Below are positions 26,219 to 33,401 of a stretch of DNA of 42,153 bases, piece after piece (position 1 is the first letter of the stretch; each line of letters opens with the position of its first letter). Both the position numbers and the translations under genes were made by a program. Source of the DNA: Synergistaceae bacterium (GTDB lineage Bacteria > Synergistota > Synergistia > Synergistales > Synergistaceae); the NCBI GenBank assembly GCA_031289775.1, contig JAITOY010000015.1:1-42153 (forward strand). Reading direction: 5' to 3'. The notes under the pieces were generated by a model. The model searched no databases, had not been told where the DNA came from, and was given only the letters and a program-made list of their open reading frames with translations.

Positions 26219-27783
26219 CACGGTTCGCAAAAAACTCTCTCGGGAGAATGGTGCCAGCCGAGGTTCCTGGCGTGGGGCCATTTGACCCGTACAGCGGCCC
26301 TTTCCAGAGGATAAACTCCGTTCACGGCATAGTCGGCGCCTCGGTTCGTCTGCGAACTGTTGACAGGCACGGGAGCAAAATCGCGGCGAGCCTGGAGCAG
26401 GCGATCAAAAATTCCGGCCTCGAGAACGGGATGACGATATCCTTCCACCACCACCTCCGCAACGGCGACGCCGTCATGCCGATGGCGCTCGAGACGCTAA
26501 AGAACATGGGCTACAAAAATCTCACGTTCGCCCCGAGTTCGATACCAGACGCGCACGACTGCGTGGCGGACTATATCAAGTGCGGGCTTATCGGCAGGCT
26601 GTATACTTCCGGCGTGCGCGGCAGGCTGGGCGGGCTGATATCGAGCGGAGAGGCTGGCATCCCGGTTGTTATCCGCTCCCACGGAGGAAGGGCGCGCGCC
26701 ATCGAGGAAGGGCAGATCGAGATAGACGTCGCGTTCCTCGCGGCGCCGACCTGCGACAAGCTGGGAAATATATCCGGTTCAAGCGGGCCGTCGGCCTGCG
26801 GCTCGCTCGGATACGCGATAACCGACGCGACTTACGCAAAACACGTGATCGCAATCACTGACAATCTGGTCGATTATCCAGTTGCGCGCAATATATCCAT
26901 ACCTCAATACCGGGTCGACCAGGTCGTCAGCGTGAACAGTCTAGGGGATCCTAAGAAGATCGCGACTGGCGCGGCCCGCATCACGCGCAACCCTGTCGAC
27001 CTGAAAATCGCGCACGACACGTTTCGCCTGATGAAAGTCTCTGGGATCATCGCGCCCGGTTTTTCGTTTCAAATGGGCGTCGGCGGCGCGAGCCTTGCAG
27101 TCTCTGTCTACCTCGAGGAGTATATGAAAAAGAAAGGGATAGTGGGTTCTTTTGGCCTCGGCGGGATCTCAGGCCATATGTCGCGGATGCTCGAAGAGGG
27201 GCTTTTTCGCGCCCTTTTCGACGTACAAAGCTTCGACGCAGTCGTCACGGAGTCCGTAAGCGGGAACCAGAACCACGTTGAGATCGACTCGTCATGGTAC
27301 GCCAACCCATTCAACGCCGGCTGTATCGTGCACAATCTGGATTGCGTTATACTGGCCGCACTCGATGTCGACGTGAATTTCAACGTGAACGTGCTCATAG
27401 GAAACGATGGCGTTCTTCGCGGAGCTTCGGGCGGTCACTGCGACACTGCCGCCGGCGCCGCGCTCTCCATAGTCGTGCTGCCGTCGTTCCGCGGAGGGGT
27501 CTGTTCAATAAAAGATTCTGTCAGCAACGTCACAACGCCCGGCGAGACCGTGGACGCCATAGTCACGGAGCGAGGCATCCTGATAAACCCGCTGAGACAA
27601 GACCTTCTCGCCCTAGCCCGAGGAGCGGGACTGCCAGTCGTCGATATAGGCGATCTCAAGAGCAGAGTGGAGAAGCTCACCGGCGTGCCTGAGCAGCAGG
27701 AGCGCGCAGGCGGCGAAGTAGTGGCCGTAGTGGAATACCGCGACGGCACGCTCATCGACGCCGTTTATCGACCCGAGCGATAA
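26215..27783 (+). CDS. citF: Citrate lyase alpha subunit (citrate:acetyl-ACP transferase)
   Basis: 522 residues. Swaps acetyl for citryl on the ACP. Family signatures: FHHHLRNGDAVMPMALETL, TSGVRGRLGGLISSGE, FLAAPTCDKLGNISG, FSFQMGVGGASLAVSVYL, FGLGGISGHM and RGASGGHCDTAAGAALSI. The last gene of the hydratase-icd-citDEF run; a 16-bp inverted repeat follows. Confidence 0.97.
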   Translation: MTRFAKNSLGRMVPAEVPGVGPFDPYSGPFQRINSVHGIVGASVRLRTVDRHGSKIAASLEQAIKNSGLENGMTISFHHHLRNGDAVMPMALETLKNMGYKNLTFAPSSIPDAHDCVADYIKCGLIGRLYTSGVRGRLGGLISSGEAGIPVVIRSHGGRARAIEEGQIEIDVAFLAAPTCDKLGNISGSSGPSACGSLGYAITDATYAKHVIAITDNLVDYPVARNISIPQYRVDQVVSVNSLGDPKKIATGAARITRNPVDLKIAHDTFRLMKVSGIIAPGFSFQMGVGGASLAVSVYLEEYMKKKGIVGSFGLGGISGHMSRMLEEGLFRALFDVQSFDAVVTESVSGNQNHVEIDSSWYANPFNAGCIVHNLDCVILAALDVDVNFNVNVLIGNDGVLRGASGGHCDTAAGAALSIVVLPSFRGGVCSIKDSVSNVTTPGETVDAIVTERGILINPLRQDLLALARGAGLPVVDIGDLKSRVEKLTGVPEQQERAGGEVVAVVEYRDGTLIDAVYRPER

Positions 27784-27827
27784 ATAACAGGTCTACGACG
27801 TCGCATCGTTGCCACGCACGTCGACAG

Positions 27828-27873
27828 TTTGCGAGAAAGGGCGCCGAGCTTTGCGCACGCCCTTTCTCGCAAA
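27828..27873. terminator. Strong inverted repeat between convergent genes (bidirectional terminator without a clear T run)
   Basis: TTTGCGAGAAAGGGCG (27828-27843) and CGCCCTTTCTCGCAAA (27858-27873) are perfectly complementary, 16 bp with a 14-nt loop. No poly-T follows on either strand beyond the arms' own AAA/TTT. It sits between citF (+) and the reductase gene (-), the place for a terminator, and might also protect mRNA ends. Confidence 0.6.
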
Positions 27874-27925
27874 AGACCGTTTATCGCCTTGACATTCCGC
27901 CTAACCTGTGGTTTCAGGTGATTCC

Positions 27926-28936
27926 TCAAATATCAGTCCTTGCCAATTCTTTTTCCGCCCAGTCGGAGTCGTTACGTATCGCCCTTCCTACGCCTATCAG
28001 ATCCGCTTTGCGCTCCTCCAGCAGACGCTCCGCTTCTTCCGCCCGCATAACGCCGCCGGCAAGGATGACCGGAATGTTGACTTTTTGCTTTATCGCACAT
28101 GAAAGCGGCGCGAAATATCCGGGCCCCTCATCGCCGGCGGGCGCGGTGTAACCGTTGAGACCTCCCGATATATCGAGAATATCCACTCCGGCTTTTTCAA
28201 AAGCTTGTGCGGCAAGTTCGCTATTTTGAATCGTAATGCCGCCCTCCCTATAATCCGAGGCGCCCAAGCGCAAAAGAATGGGAAAGTCGTTCCCCACGAT
28301 CTTTTTGACAGCGGCGATGATCTCAAGGTGGATTCGGAAGCGGTTTTCCACCTTGCCGCCATACTCGTCCGAACGTTGGTTAGTCAGCGGCGAGAAAAAC
28401 TGATTCAGCAAAAACCCGTGCGCCGAGTGGATCTCGACGCCGTCGTAACCAGCTTCTTTTACGCGCCGGGCCGCGCTTGCGAAATCAGAAACAATGCCGC
28501 CTATTTCAAGTTTTGTCAGTTGGCGAGGCACGTCCTTGCCTGGTTTGCGCGGATTTGGAATCGAGCTCGGGGCCAGCGCGTCGAGACCGGTTATCTCCCT
28601 CGCAGCTACGCTGCCAGAGTGATTTATCTGCGCGACCGCGACTGAACCATTACGATGAATCGTCTCCGTCAATTTCCTCAACCCATCGATCACGCTTTCA
28701 TCTCCTACGGACAATTGATTGCGGCTTGCTTTCCCCTGTATACTGATAAAGCTGTGCTCCGTTATGGTAAGCCCAATCAGACCGCTTCGAGTTTTTTCGT
28801 CGTAATAATCCAAAATAGCCCGGCCCACTTTCCCGTCGTCCATTGCCTTGGAGGTCGCTATTGGCGGAAATACCAGCCGATTTTTCAGTGAAAGGTTTCC
28901 AGCTTTTAATGGTTCGAGTAACAATTTCATGACCAT
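27926..28936 (-). CDS. NADH:flavin oxidoreductase of the Old Yellow Enzyme family
   Basis: 336 residues, single TIM barrel without the C-terminal Fe-S/FAD part of the 2,4-dienoyl-CoA reductase type. GNLSLKNRLVFPPIATS at the N-terminus, VEIHSAHGFLLNQFFSP then LTNQRSDEYGG, and the C-terminal FMN-phosphate site VILAGGVM and LIGVGRAIRND. Reduces activated C=C bonds with NAD(P)H; the natural substrate is unknown. RBS AAGGTAGGT precedes two close ATGs (28936 and 28930). Confidence 0.9.
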   Translation of the reverse strand: MVMKLLLEPLKAGNLSLKNRLVFPPIATSKAMDDGKVGRAILDYYDEKTRSGLIGLTITEHSFISIQGKASRNQLSVGDESVIDGLRKLTETIHRNGSVAVAQINHSGSVAAREITGLDALAPSSIPNPRKPGKDVPRQLTKLEIGGIVSDFASAARRVKEAGYDGVEIHSAHGFLLNQFFSPLTNQRSDEYGGKVENRFRIHLEIIAAVKKIVGNDFPILLRLGASDYREGGITIQNSELAAQAFEKAGVDILDISGGLNGYTAPAGDEGPGYFAPLSCAIKQKVNIPVILAGGVMRAEEAERLLEERKADLIGVGRAIRNDSDWAEKELARTDI

Positions 28937-29009
28937 ACACCTACCTTATCTTCTACAATAATGGCTCTACTCTTTCATCACGCTGCTCTGGCGCGGGCCT
29001 GGTCTGTTT

Positions 29010-30629
29010 TCAGTTGCCATATTCGAGCGTCTCGTCGCCAGGATACCTGAGGGTATATTCGACAGTTATCTTTTTCGTCTCGCCCGGTTTTATATTCAAC
29101 CTCCAGACTAGCCTGTTCTCCCTATCGCGCTCGGATGGTTCAGGGTCGATCTTTTTTACCTCGAGAACTACCTTGTCGATCGTCGGTATCGGAATGCGAT
29201 CCAAGACGGTTATCTCGCTTTCAGCTGTCATCCCGCTCGTCACTTCGAGCGTATAGCCGTCGCTTCTAACGCCCTTGCCGGTCCATGAGCTCCCGGAGGC
29301 GCTGACAAACGGTTCTTTTTTGGCTGTGATCCGCGATGTCATGCCGAACGGAACGCGAATTTGTCCCGCAGCGCCCGGTATTACGGTTCGCCCTGTAGAA
29401 GCGCCGTCGACGGAGAGCTCCGCCGTGCCAGGCAAAAGAGACGGCGGAACCTCGTCCACGCTCGCGACTATCCACGCCTCCCTGTTACGCTCCGGGATCG
29501 ATATTATGACGGGGACGCTCTTTATGGGGAACTCGCCCAGGTTTATGCGAGTCTGGTTCCCGTCGCCGTCGACCTCGCCCTTGCCTTGTACAGTGACGTT
29601 CGAAATTGTCGAAATCGAGGCCGGCGGCGCGAGCGCCTCAATGTACTCTGAGTCCATCGGCGCCATGGCGGCTGGCGCCCCCGCAATAGAGTATCCAGGC
29701 AGGGGCAGGTCGCTAAAAGTAGCGAAGGACAACTTTTTGTCGCTCTGCAGAGCCCGAATTGCCACCGTCAACGGGAGGATCTCGGGCGGAGAGACGGAGG
29801 ACGAGGGCTGGCGAGTGTGGAAGGATAGCGTGCCGCTCACATTCACCCCGGTTTTCTGCCAGACGACGGCGCTCATCTTCGCTGCGATGTCGCCGCTCGC
29901 GCTGTCCATCTCCATCTCATAACCGACGTCCCAGCCCGCCGCCGGTGTGCGCGCCTCGAAGAGCAGACGCGTCGGCGACGACACAGTGCCCCGCACCTTG
30001 ATGACGGCCCCGGGGGTTTGCGGTTTTTTGCGCTCGATCTCACTCCTCAGGATTTCGTACTCCTCCCGCCTCTCATTTAAAACCTCCTGCGCTTTTAACA
30101 AACTCATCCCGACGTCGACGAGCTCCGCATATATATCAGTCTGCATCTTTCGGGAGTTCGCCACGTACTCGAGATAATCGGCCAGTGTCCCGCTGTAGGG
30201 CGCATTTTCGTTTCCGTCCCCTGAGGCGCCTGACGGTGTGGAGAGCATCTCGAGCGCCCGAGTCAAAGCCGCCTTGCGCCCATCGAGCAGGCTGACCTCT
30301 CGCGCGGCCTCGTCAACATTTTTCTTAAGCGCCAGAAGTTCGTCGGGCGGCGACTGTTTGACAGAAATGGTGTCAACCTTGAGCGACGTCACTTTTACAA
30401 GCGTCAGACAGCGCACGCTCTCCCCGGTGAACGCGCCTGGCAGGTCGAACTCGAAACTTTTGTCCGCGTTATCCGTGTCCATCTGAAACGTGAACTTAGC
30501 CCCGGAGGGGTAGAAGTCGACCGACCGGACGACAGGCGCTGAATCGGCGGAAGCTCGCGCACCCGTGAAAAATAGCAGAAAAACACAGACCAATACGATA
30601 ACATTACGAGGAACGGAAAATCCACACAT
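29010..30629 (-). CDS. Exported DUF4139 (MuiA-like mucoidy-inhibitor family) protein
   Basis: 539 residues. Signal peptide at 1-28 (VIVLVCVFLLFFTGARASA). Residues ~33-95 match the DUF4140 N-terminal region (VRSVDFYPSGAKFTFQ). A coiled coil spans about 98-205 (DELLALKKNVDEAAREVSLL and NERREEYEILRSEIERKKPQ). The C-terminal DUF4139 beta-rich domain ends RLVWRLNIKPGETKKITVEY then TLRYPGDETLEYG. The family includes B. cereus/Pseudomonas proteins named for mucoidy inhibition; the biochemical role is unknown. AGGGGG lies 7 nt before the ATG. It has no obvious link to citrate use. Confidence 0.85.
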   Translation of the reverse strand: MCGFSVPRNVIVLVCVFLLFFTGARASADSAPVVRSVDFYPSGAKFTFQMDTDNADKSFEFDLPGAFTGESVRCLTLVKVTSLKVDTISVKQSPPDELLALKKNVDEAAREVSLLDGRKAALTRALEMLSTPSGASGDGNENAPYSGTLADYLEYVANSRKMQTDIYAELVDVGMSLLKAQEVLNERREEYEILRSEIERKKPQTPGAVIKVRGTVSSPTRLLFEARTPAAGWDVGYEMEMDSASGDIAAKMSAVVWQKTGVNVSGTLSFHTRQPSSSVSPPEILPLTVAIRALQSDKKLSFATFSDLPLPGYSIAGAPAAMAPMDSEYIEALAPPASISTISNVTVQGKGEVDGDGNQTRINLGEFPIKSVPVIISIPERNREAWIVASVDEVPPSLLPGTAELSVDGASTGRTVIPGAAGQIRVPFGMTSRITAKKEPFVSASGSSWTGKGVRSDGYTLEVTSGMTAESEITVLDRIPIPTIDKVVLEVKKIDPEPSERDRENRLVWRLNIKPGETKKITVEYTLRYPGDETLEYGN

Positions 30630-30817
30630 ATCAAAACCCCCTGCCAGCTGACATTACGATCATTCCATGATATCACGTCACAGTTCGTTATATAGTGAGA
30701 ATATGCGATTGGAATTACCGGTTCGAAGAGCAAGTCTTCACGTCCATTGGAAAGCGTCCCGCATATGCCCGGATATTATTCATGAAATACCGCCCTAAAT
30801 ATTAAGCAATGAGACAG

Positions 30818-30846
30818 TTGCGAGACGTATATTTCCAGATTATCAT
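30818..30846 (+). promoter_or_regulatory. Probable promoter of the citrate carrier gene
   Basis: TTGCGA (30818-30823), 17 nt, TATCAT (30841-30846); predicted start near 30853, giving a very short (~20-nt) leader with the ribosome site at 30859. Confidence 0.5.
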
Positions 30847-30872
30847 CGCCTTATTCTTGGGAGGTGGAAGGT

Positions 30873-32192
30873 ATGTTGATCGTTTTGGCATACATTATGG
30901 TGGCGGTGTTCATGTTCGTAATAATGACGAAGAAGATGTCCCCCCTTACCACGCTCGTATTCGTGCCTCTTGTTTTTTCGGTCATAGCCGTGCTTCTTGG
31001 GCTCTCTGAGGGTAACTTGGGCCAGTTTGCCCTCGAAGGCCTCAAAACGACCTCGACCACCGGGGTTATGCTGCTTTTCGCTATTTTATACTTCGGTATC
31101 ATGCTTAACGCCGGGCTGTTCGATCCGGTAACTAAAGCTATGATCAGGTTCGCCAGGGGCGACCCGGCCAAAATTCTTGTGGCTACAGCCGTTGTGGCGG
31201 CTACGGTGTCCCTCAACGGCGACGGGACAACAACAACGATGATCTGCTGTGCCGCGTTTATCCCGATCTACAACAAGCTGAGCATGAAGTTGATGAACCT
31301 CGGGGTCATAGTAATCCTCCAGAACACTATAATGAACCTGCTCCCGTGGGGCGGCCCAACCGCTCGCGCCATGAGCGTCCTCAACGTTGGCGCCGACATC
31401 CTGAGATTCCTCGCCCCTGGGATGGCGATCGCCATACTTTACATGATCTGCGTTGCGTGGATTCTGGGCAAGAGGGAACGCGCCCGCCTCGGTTCAGCGG
31501 AACTGTCCGGCGCGGAGATTGAAAAACTGACGGACATTAAGGACGAGGAGACTCTCGAACTTCGGCGACCGGAAAACATCTGGATAAACGCAGTTCTCAC
31601 TGTCGCCATGATCGCCATGCTTGTGATGGATCTCTTCCCTCCAGTATTTCTCTTTTCGGTTGGAACCGTGCTAGCGCTCCTCCTAAACTATCCCAAGCTG
31701 AAGGAGCAGTCCGCACGGATCTCGGCAAACGCAGGGGACGCTGTGCAGGTCGTCATCCTCGTGTTCGCCGCCGGGATATTCATGGGGCTTTTTAATGGAA
31801 CCGGCATGGCCGACGCTTTGGCGAGGAGCCTTGCGACGATCATCCCGGAGAGCATGGGCAGTTTCTGGGGCGTTGTCGTAGCGGTGATCTCAGCCCCCGG
31901 CACGTTTTTCCTGTCGAACGACGCGTTTTACTACGGAGTCATGCCTGTGTTGGCTCAGACGGGCTACACGTATGGTTTTACCCCTATGCACATGGCGCTC
32001 GCCTCACTCATGGGGCAGGCATTCCATCTGTTGAGCCCGCTCGTTGCCTTCATCTACCTGCTGCTGCGCCTCACTGGCCTCGACATGGGACAGTGGCAGA
32101 GGGAGTCCGCAAAGTGGGCCATAGGCATCTTTGTCATCTTTGTAGGCACGATTGTTTTGTCCGGTGCGGTGCCGCTGTCGATAAGCCAGTGA
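30873..32192 (+). CDS. CitMHS-family citrate:cation symporter
   Basis: About 439 residues, 11-12 membrane segments, cytoplasmic loop around 200-230 (KRERARLGSAELSGAE). Sequence features of the CitMHS family (B. subtilis CitM/CitH): LNGDGTTTTMICCAAFIPIY early and FFLSNDAFYYGVMPVLAQTG late, the two hairpin motifs that bind the metal-citrate complex. It imports citrate bound to a divalent metal ion with protons. GGGAGG (30859-30864) lies 8 nt before ATG 30873; an upstream GTG at 30864 overlaps that site. Together with citDEF it would allow citrate uptake and cleavage. Confidence 0.92.
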   Translation: MLIVLAYIMVAVFMFVIMTKKMSPLTTLVFVPLVFSVIAVLLGLSEGNLGQFALEGLKTTSTTGVMLLFAILYFGIMLNAGLFDPVTKAMIRFARGDPAKILVATAVVAATVSLNGDGTTTTMICCAAFIPIYNKLSMKLMNLGVIVILQNTIMNLLPWGGPTARAMSVLNVGADILRFLAPGMAIAILYMICVAWILGKRERARLGSAELSGAEIEKLTDIKDEETLELRRPENIWINAVLTVAMIAMLVMDLFPPVFLFSVGTVLALLLNYPKLKEQSARISANAGDAVQVVILVFAAGIFMGLFNGTGMADALARSLATIIPESMGSFWGVVVAVISAPGTFFLSNDAFYYGVMPVLAQTGYTYGFTPMHMALASLMGQAFHLLSPLVAFIYLLLRLTGLDMGQWQRESAKWAIGIFVIFVGTIVLSGAVPLSISQ

Positions 32193-32282
32193 CAAAAGGC
32201 GGAAGGAGCGCCTACCCACCGAAGGTATGCCTCCTTCACCTTCGTGATTCTCCAACAGATCCTTGCCTGGGCCGTGGAGAGT

Positions 32283-32315
32283 GATAAAGCCTACTTCCAG
32301 GAAGTAGGCTTTATC
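32283..32315. terminator. Bidirectional terminator hairpin
   Basis: GATAAAGCCTACTTC (32283-32297), cag, GAAGTAGGCTTTATC (32301-32315): a perfect 15-bp inverted repeat with AAA/TTT flanks on the stem, between the citrate carrier gene (+) and the Cys-rich gene (-). Confidence 0.7.
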
Positions 32316-32362
32316 AGCTATCTTCTCTGGGTCGTCGCTTACCGCGCGCTTGATGGCGTCTA

Positions 32363-32518
32363 TTACGAGTATTTCGACTGTCTGAGGCACACGGGGAGAT
32401 TCCCGGCCAATTTGTGATTTGCCACGCATTCGCAGCAAATTTTGTGATTTGTGCAGTCGATCTTCAAACATGGACACTCGTGCATGTTGGAACACGCTCT
32501 TTTGTCCTTTCCCTCCAT
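32363..32518 (-). CDS. Cys-rich microprotein, DUF6485-like
   Basis: 51 residues from ATG 32518, with GGGAGG 9 nt upstream. Eight Cys and three His: ACSNMHECPCLKIDC then TNHKICCECVANHK and LPVCLRQ. The pattern (CxC, then CxxH, CCECVaxH, lPaC) matches my memory of a family of tiny anaerobe proteins listed as DUF6485, thought to bind metal; function unknown. It begins 28 nt after the nitroreductase stop on the same strand, so the two are likely cotranscribed. The segment CTNHK/VANHK is a short internal duplication (AAATCACAAA occurs twice in the DNA). It is below the size most gene callers report. Confidence 0.75.
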   Translation of the reverse strand: MEGKDKRACSNMHECPCLKIDCTNHKICCECVANHKLAGNLPVCLRQSKYS

Positions 32519-32546
32519 TGCTCACAACCTCCCTTCTTTAATTTTT

Positions 32547-33080
32547 TTACACGTAGCGGACGATTTGGTCGAGGGGTTTGCGATCCTTCGGGCGGATATC
32601 CTCGCTTGCGGGATAACCTACGGCTATGAGGCCGGCGAACTGCTTTTCCTGGGGGATCTCGAGCAGTTTTGCTATGGTCTCCCTGTCGTACAGGCCAATG
32701 ATACATGTACCGAGGTTCAAGTCGGTTGCTTCGAGGCAGATGTGCTCCACTGCCGCTCCAAGGTCGCCTTTCGCGAAAATTTGGCTGTCGAGCATTTTGC
32801 GGAGCGCCGGCATGAGAACGCCGTGTTCCTCCAACACCACGATAAATGCCCCGGCCTTGTCGAGGAAGCCGTTTATGTTCATCGGCTGGCCGCACTTCGC
32901 GACCTGCGGCACTATTTTAGGGTCGTTCACCGCCACGAAACTCCACGGCTGCGAGTTGCACCCGGAGGGCGCAAGCCTCGCTGCCTCCAAGCACTTTGTC
33001 AACTTCTCGCGCTCGACGGGTTTGCCCGAAAAATTTCTGCAGCTCTGACGCCTGGCGCAAAGATCCAGAAAATCACTCAT
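32547..33080 (-). CDS. Nitroreductase-family FMN protein
   Basis: 177 residues. RRQSCRNFSGKPV at the N-terminus is the FMN-phosphate binding start of the family (RRSxRxf). ARLAPSGCNSQPWSFVAV and LGTCIIGLYDRETI follow, and AGLIAVGYPASEDIRPKDRK ends it. These reduce nitro groups, quinones or flavins with NAD(P)H; the natural substrate is unknown. AAGGAGG lies 10 nt before the ATG. Confidence 0.92.
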   Translation of the reverse strand: MSDFLDLCARRQSCRNFSGKPVEREKLTKCLEAARLAPSGCNSQPWSFVAVNDPKIVPQVAKCGQPMNINGFLDKAGAFIVVLEEHGVLMPALRKMLDSQIFAKGDLGAAVEHICLEATDLNLGTCIIGLYDRETIAKLLEIPQEKQFAGLIAVGYPASEDIRPKDRKPLDQIVRYV

Positions 33081-33401
33081 GATTGTTCTGCCTCCTTCTA
33101 GTTCCCACAGGAACTCATTAAGATTGCAATTTATTTGCGCAATTGTATATCCACAGCGACCGCAGGGTCAATAGACCGCGGCAATGAAGGATGGTCTGAA
33201 TCAAAAGCGAGTCCAAGACGGAATTCAGATTGCGTTTGACGTCTTCAGCCTTACAACCGCCCATGCGTTGCGCGTATTCTCTGTCGGATCGAACGTAAAT
33301 AGACGGTCGAAGCGGGATAGTGTATACTTTAAATCAATAAAAATCCTCGAAAGTTGAGCTCAGGGATTCTTGTTTTTTTCGGGGTGACGAGGACTGGTCT
33401 A
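33081..33401. other. Divergent intergenic region between nitroreductase and hybrid kinase
   Basis: Holds the nitroreductase promoter (33144-33171). For the kinase a TATACT at 33323-33328 is a fair -10 without a good -35. A 68-codon minus-strand open stretch (33125-33330) reads partly protein-like but has no ribosome site and overlaps the promoter; not called. Confidence 0.4.
33144..33171 (-). promoter_or_regulatory. Promoter of the nitroreductase/Cys-rich gene pair
   Basis: On the minus strand TTGACC (33166-33171), 16 nt, TATACA (33144-33149), immediately extended to TACAAT. Leader of about 55 nt to the nitroreductase ATG. Confidence 0.6.

Noticed and set aside
32004..32525. 173-codon minus-strand frame covering the Cys-rich gene and the end of the citrate carrier
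   Set aside because: Its start overlaps its ribosome site, half of it is carrier antisense, and the different-frame 51-codon Cys-rich gene explains the ribosome site better.
33125..33330. Minus-strand open stretch reading YAQRMGGCKAEDVKRNLNSV
   Set aside because: Protein-like in part but no ribosome site before its ATG and it contains the nitroreductase promoter; not enough to call.
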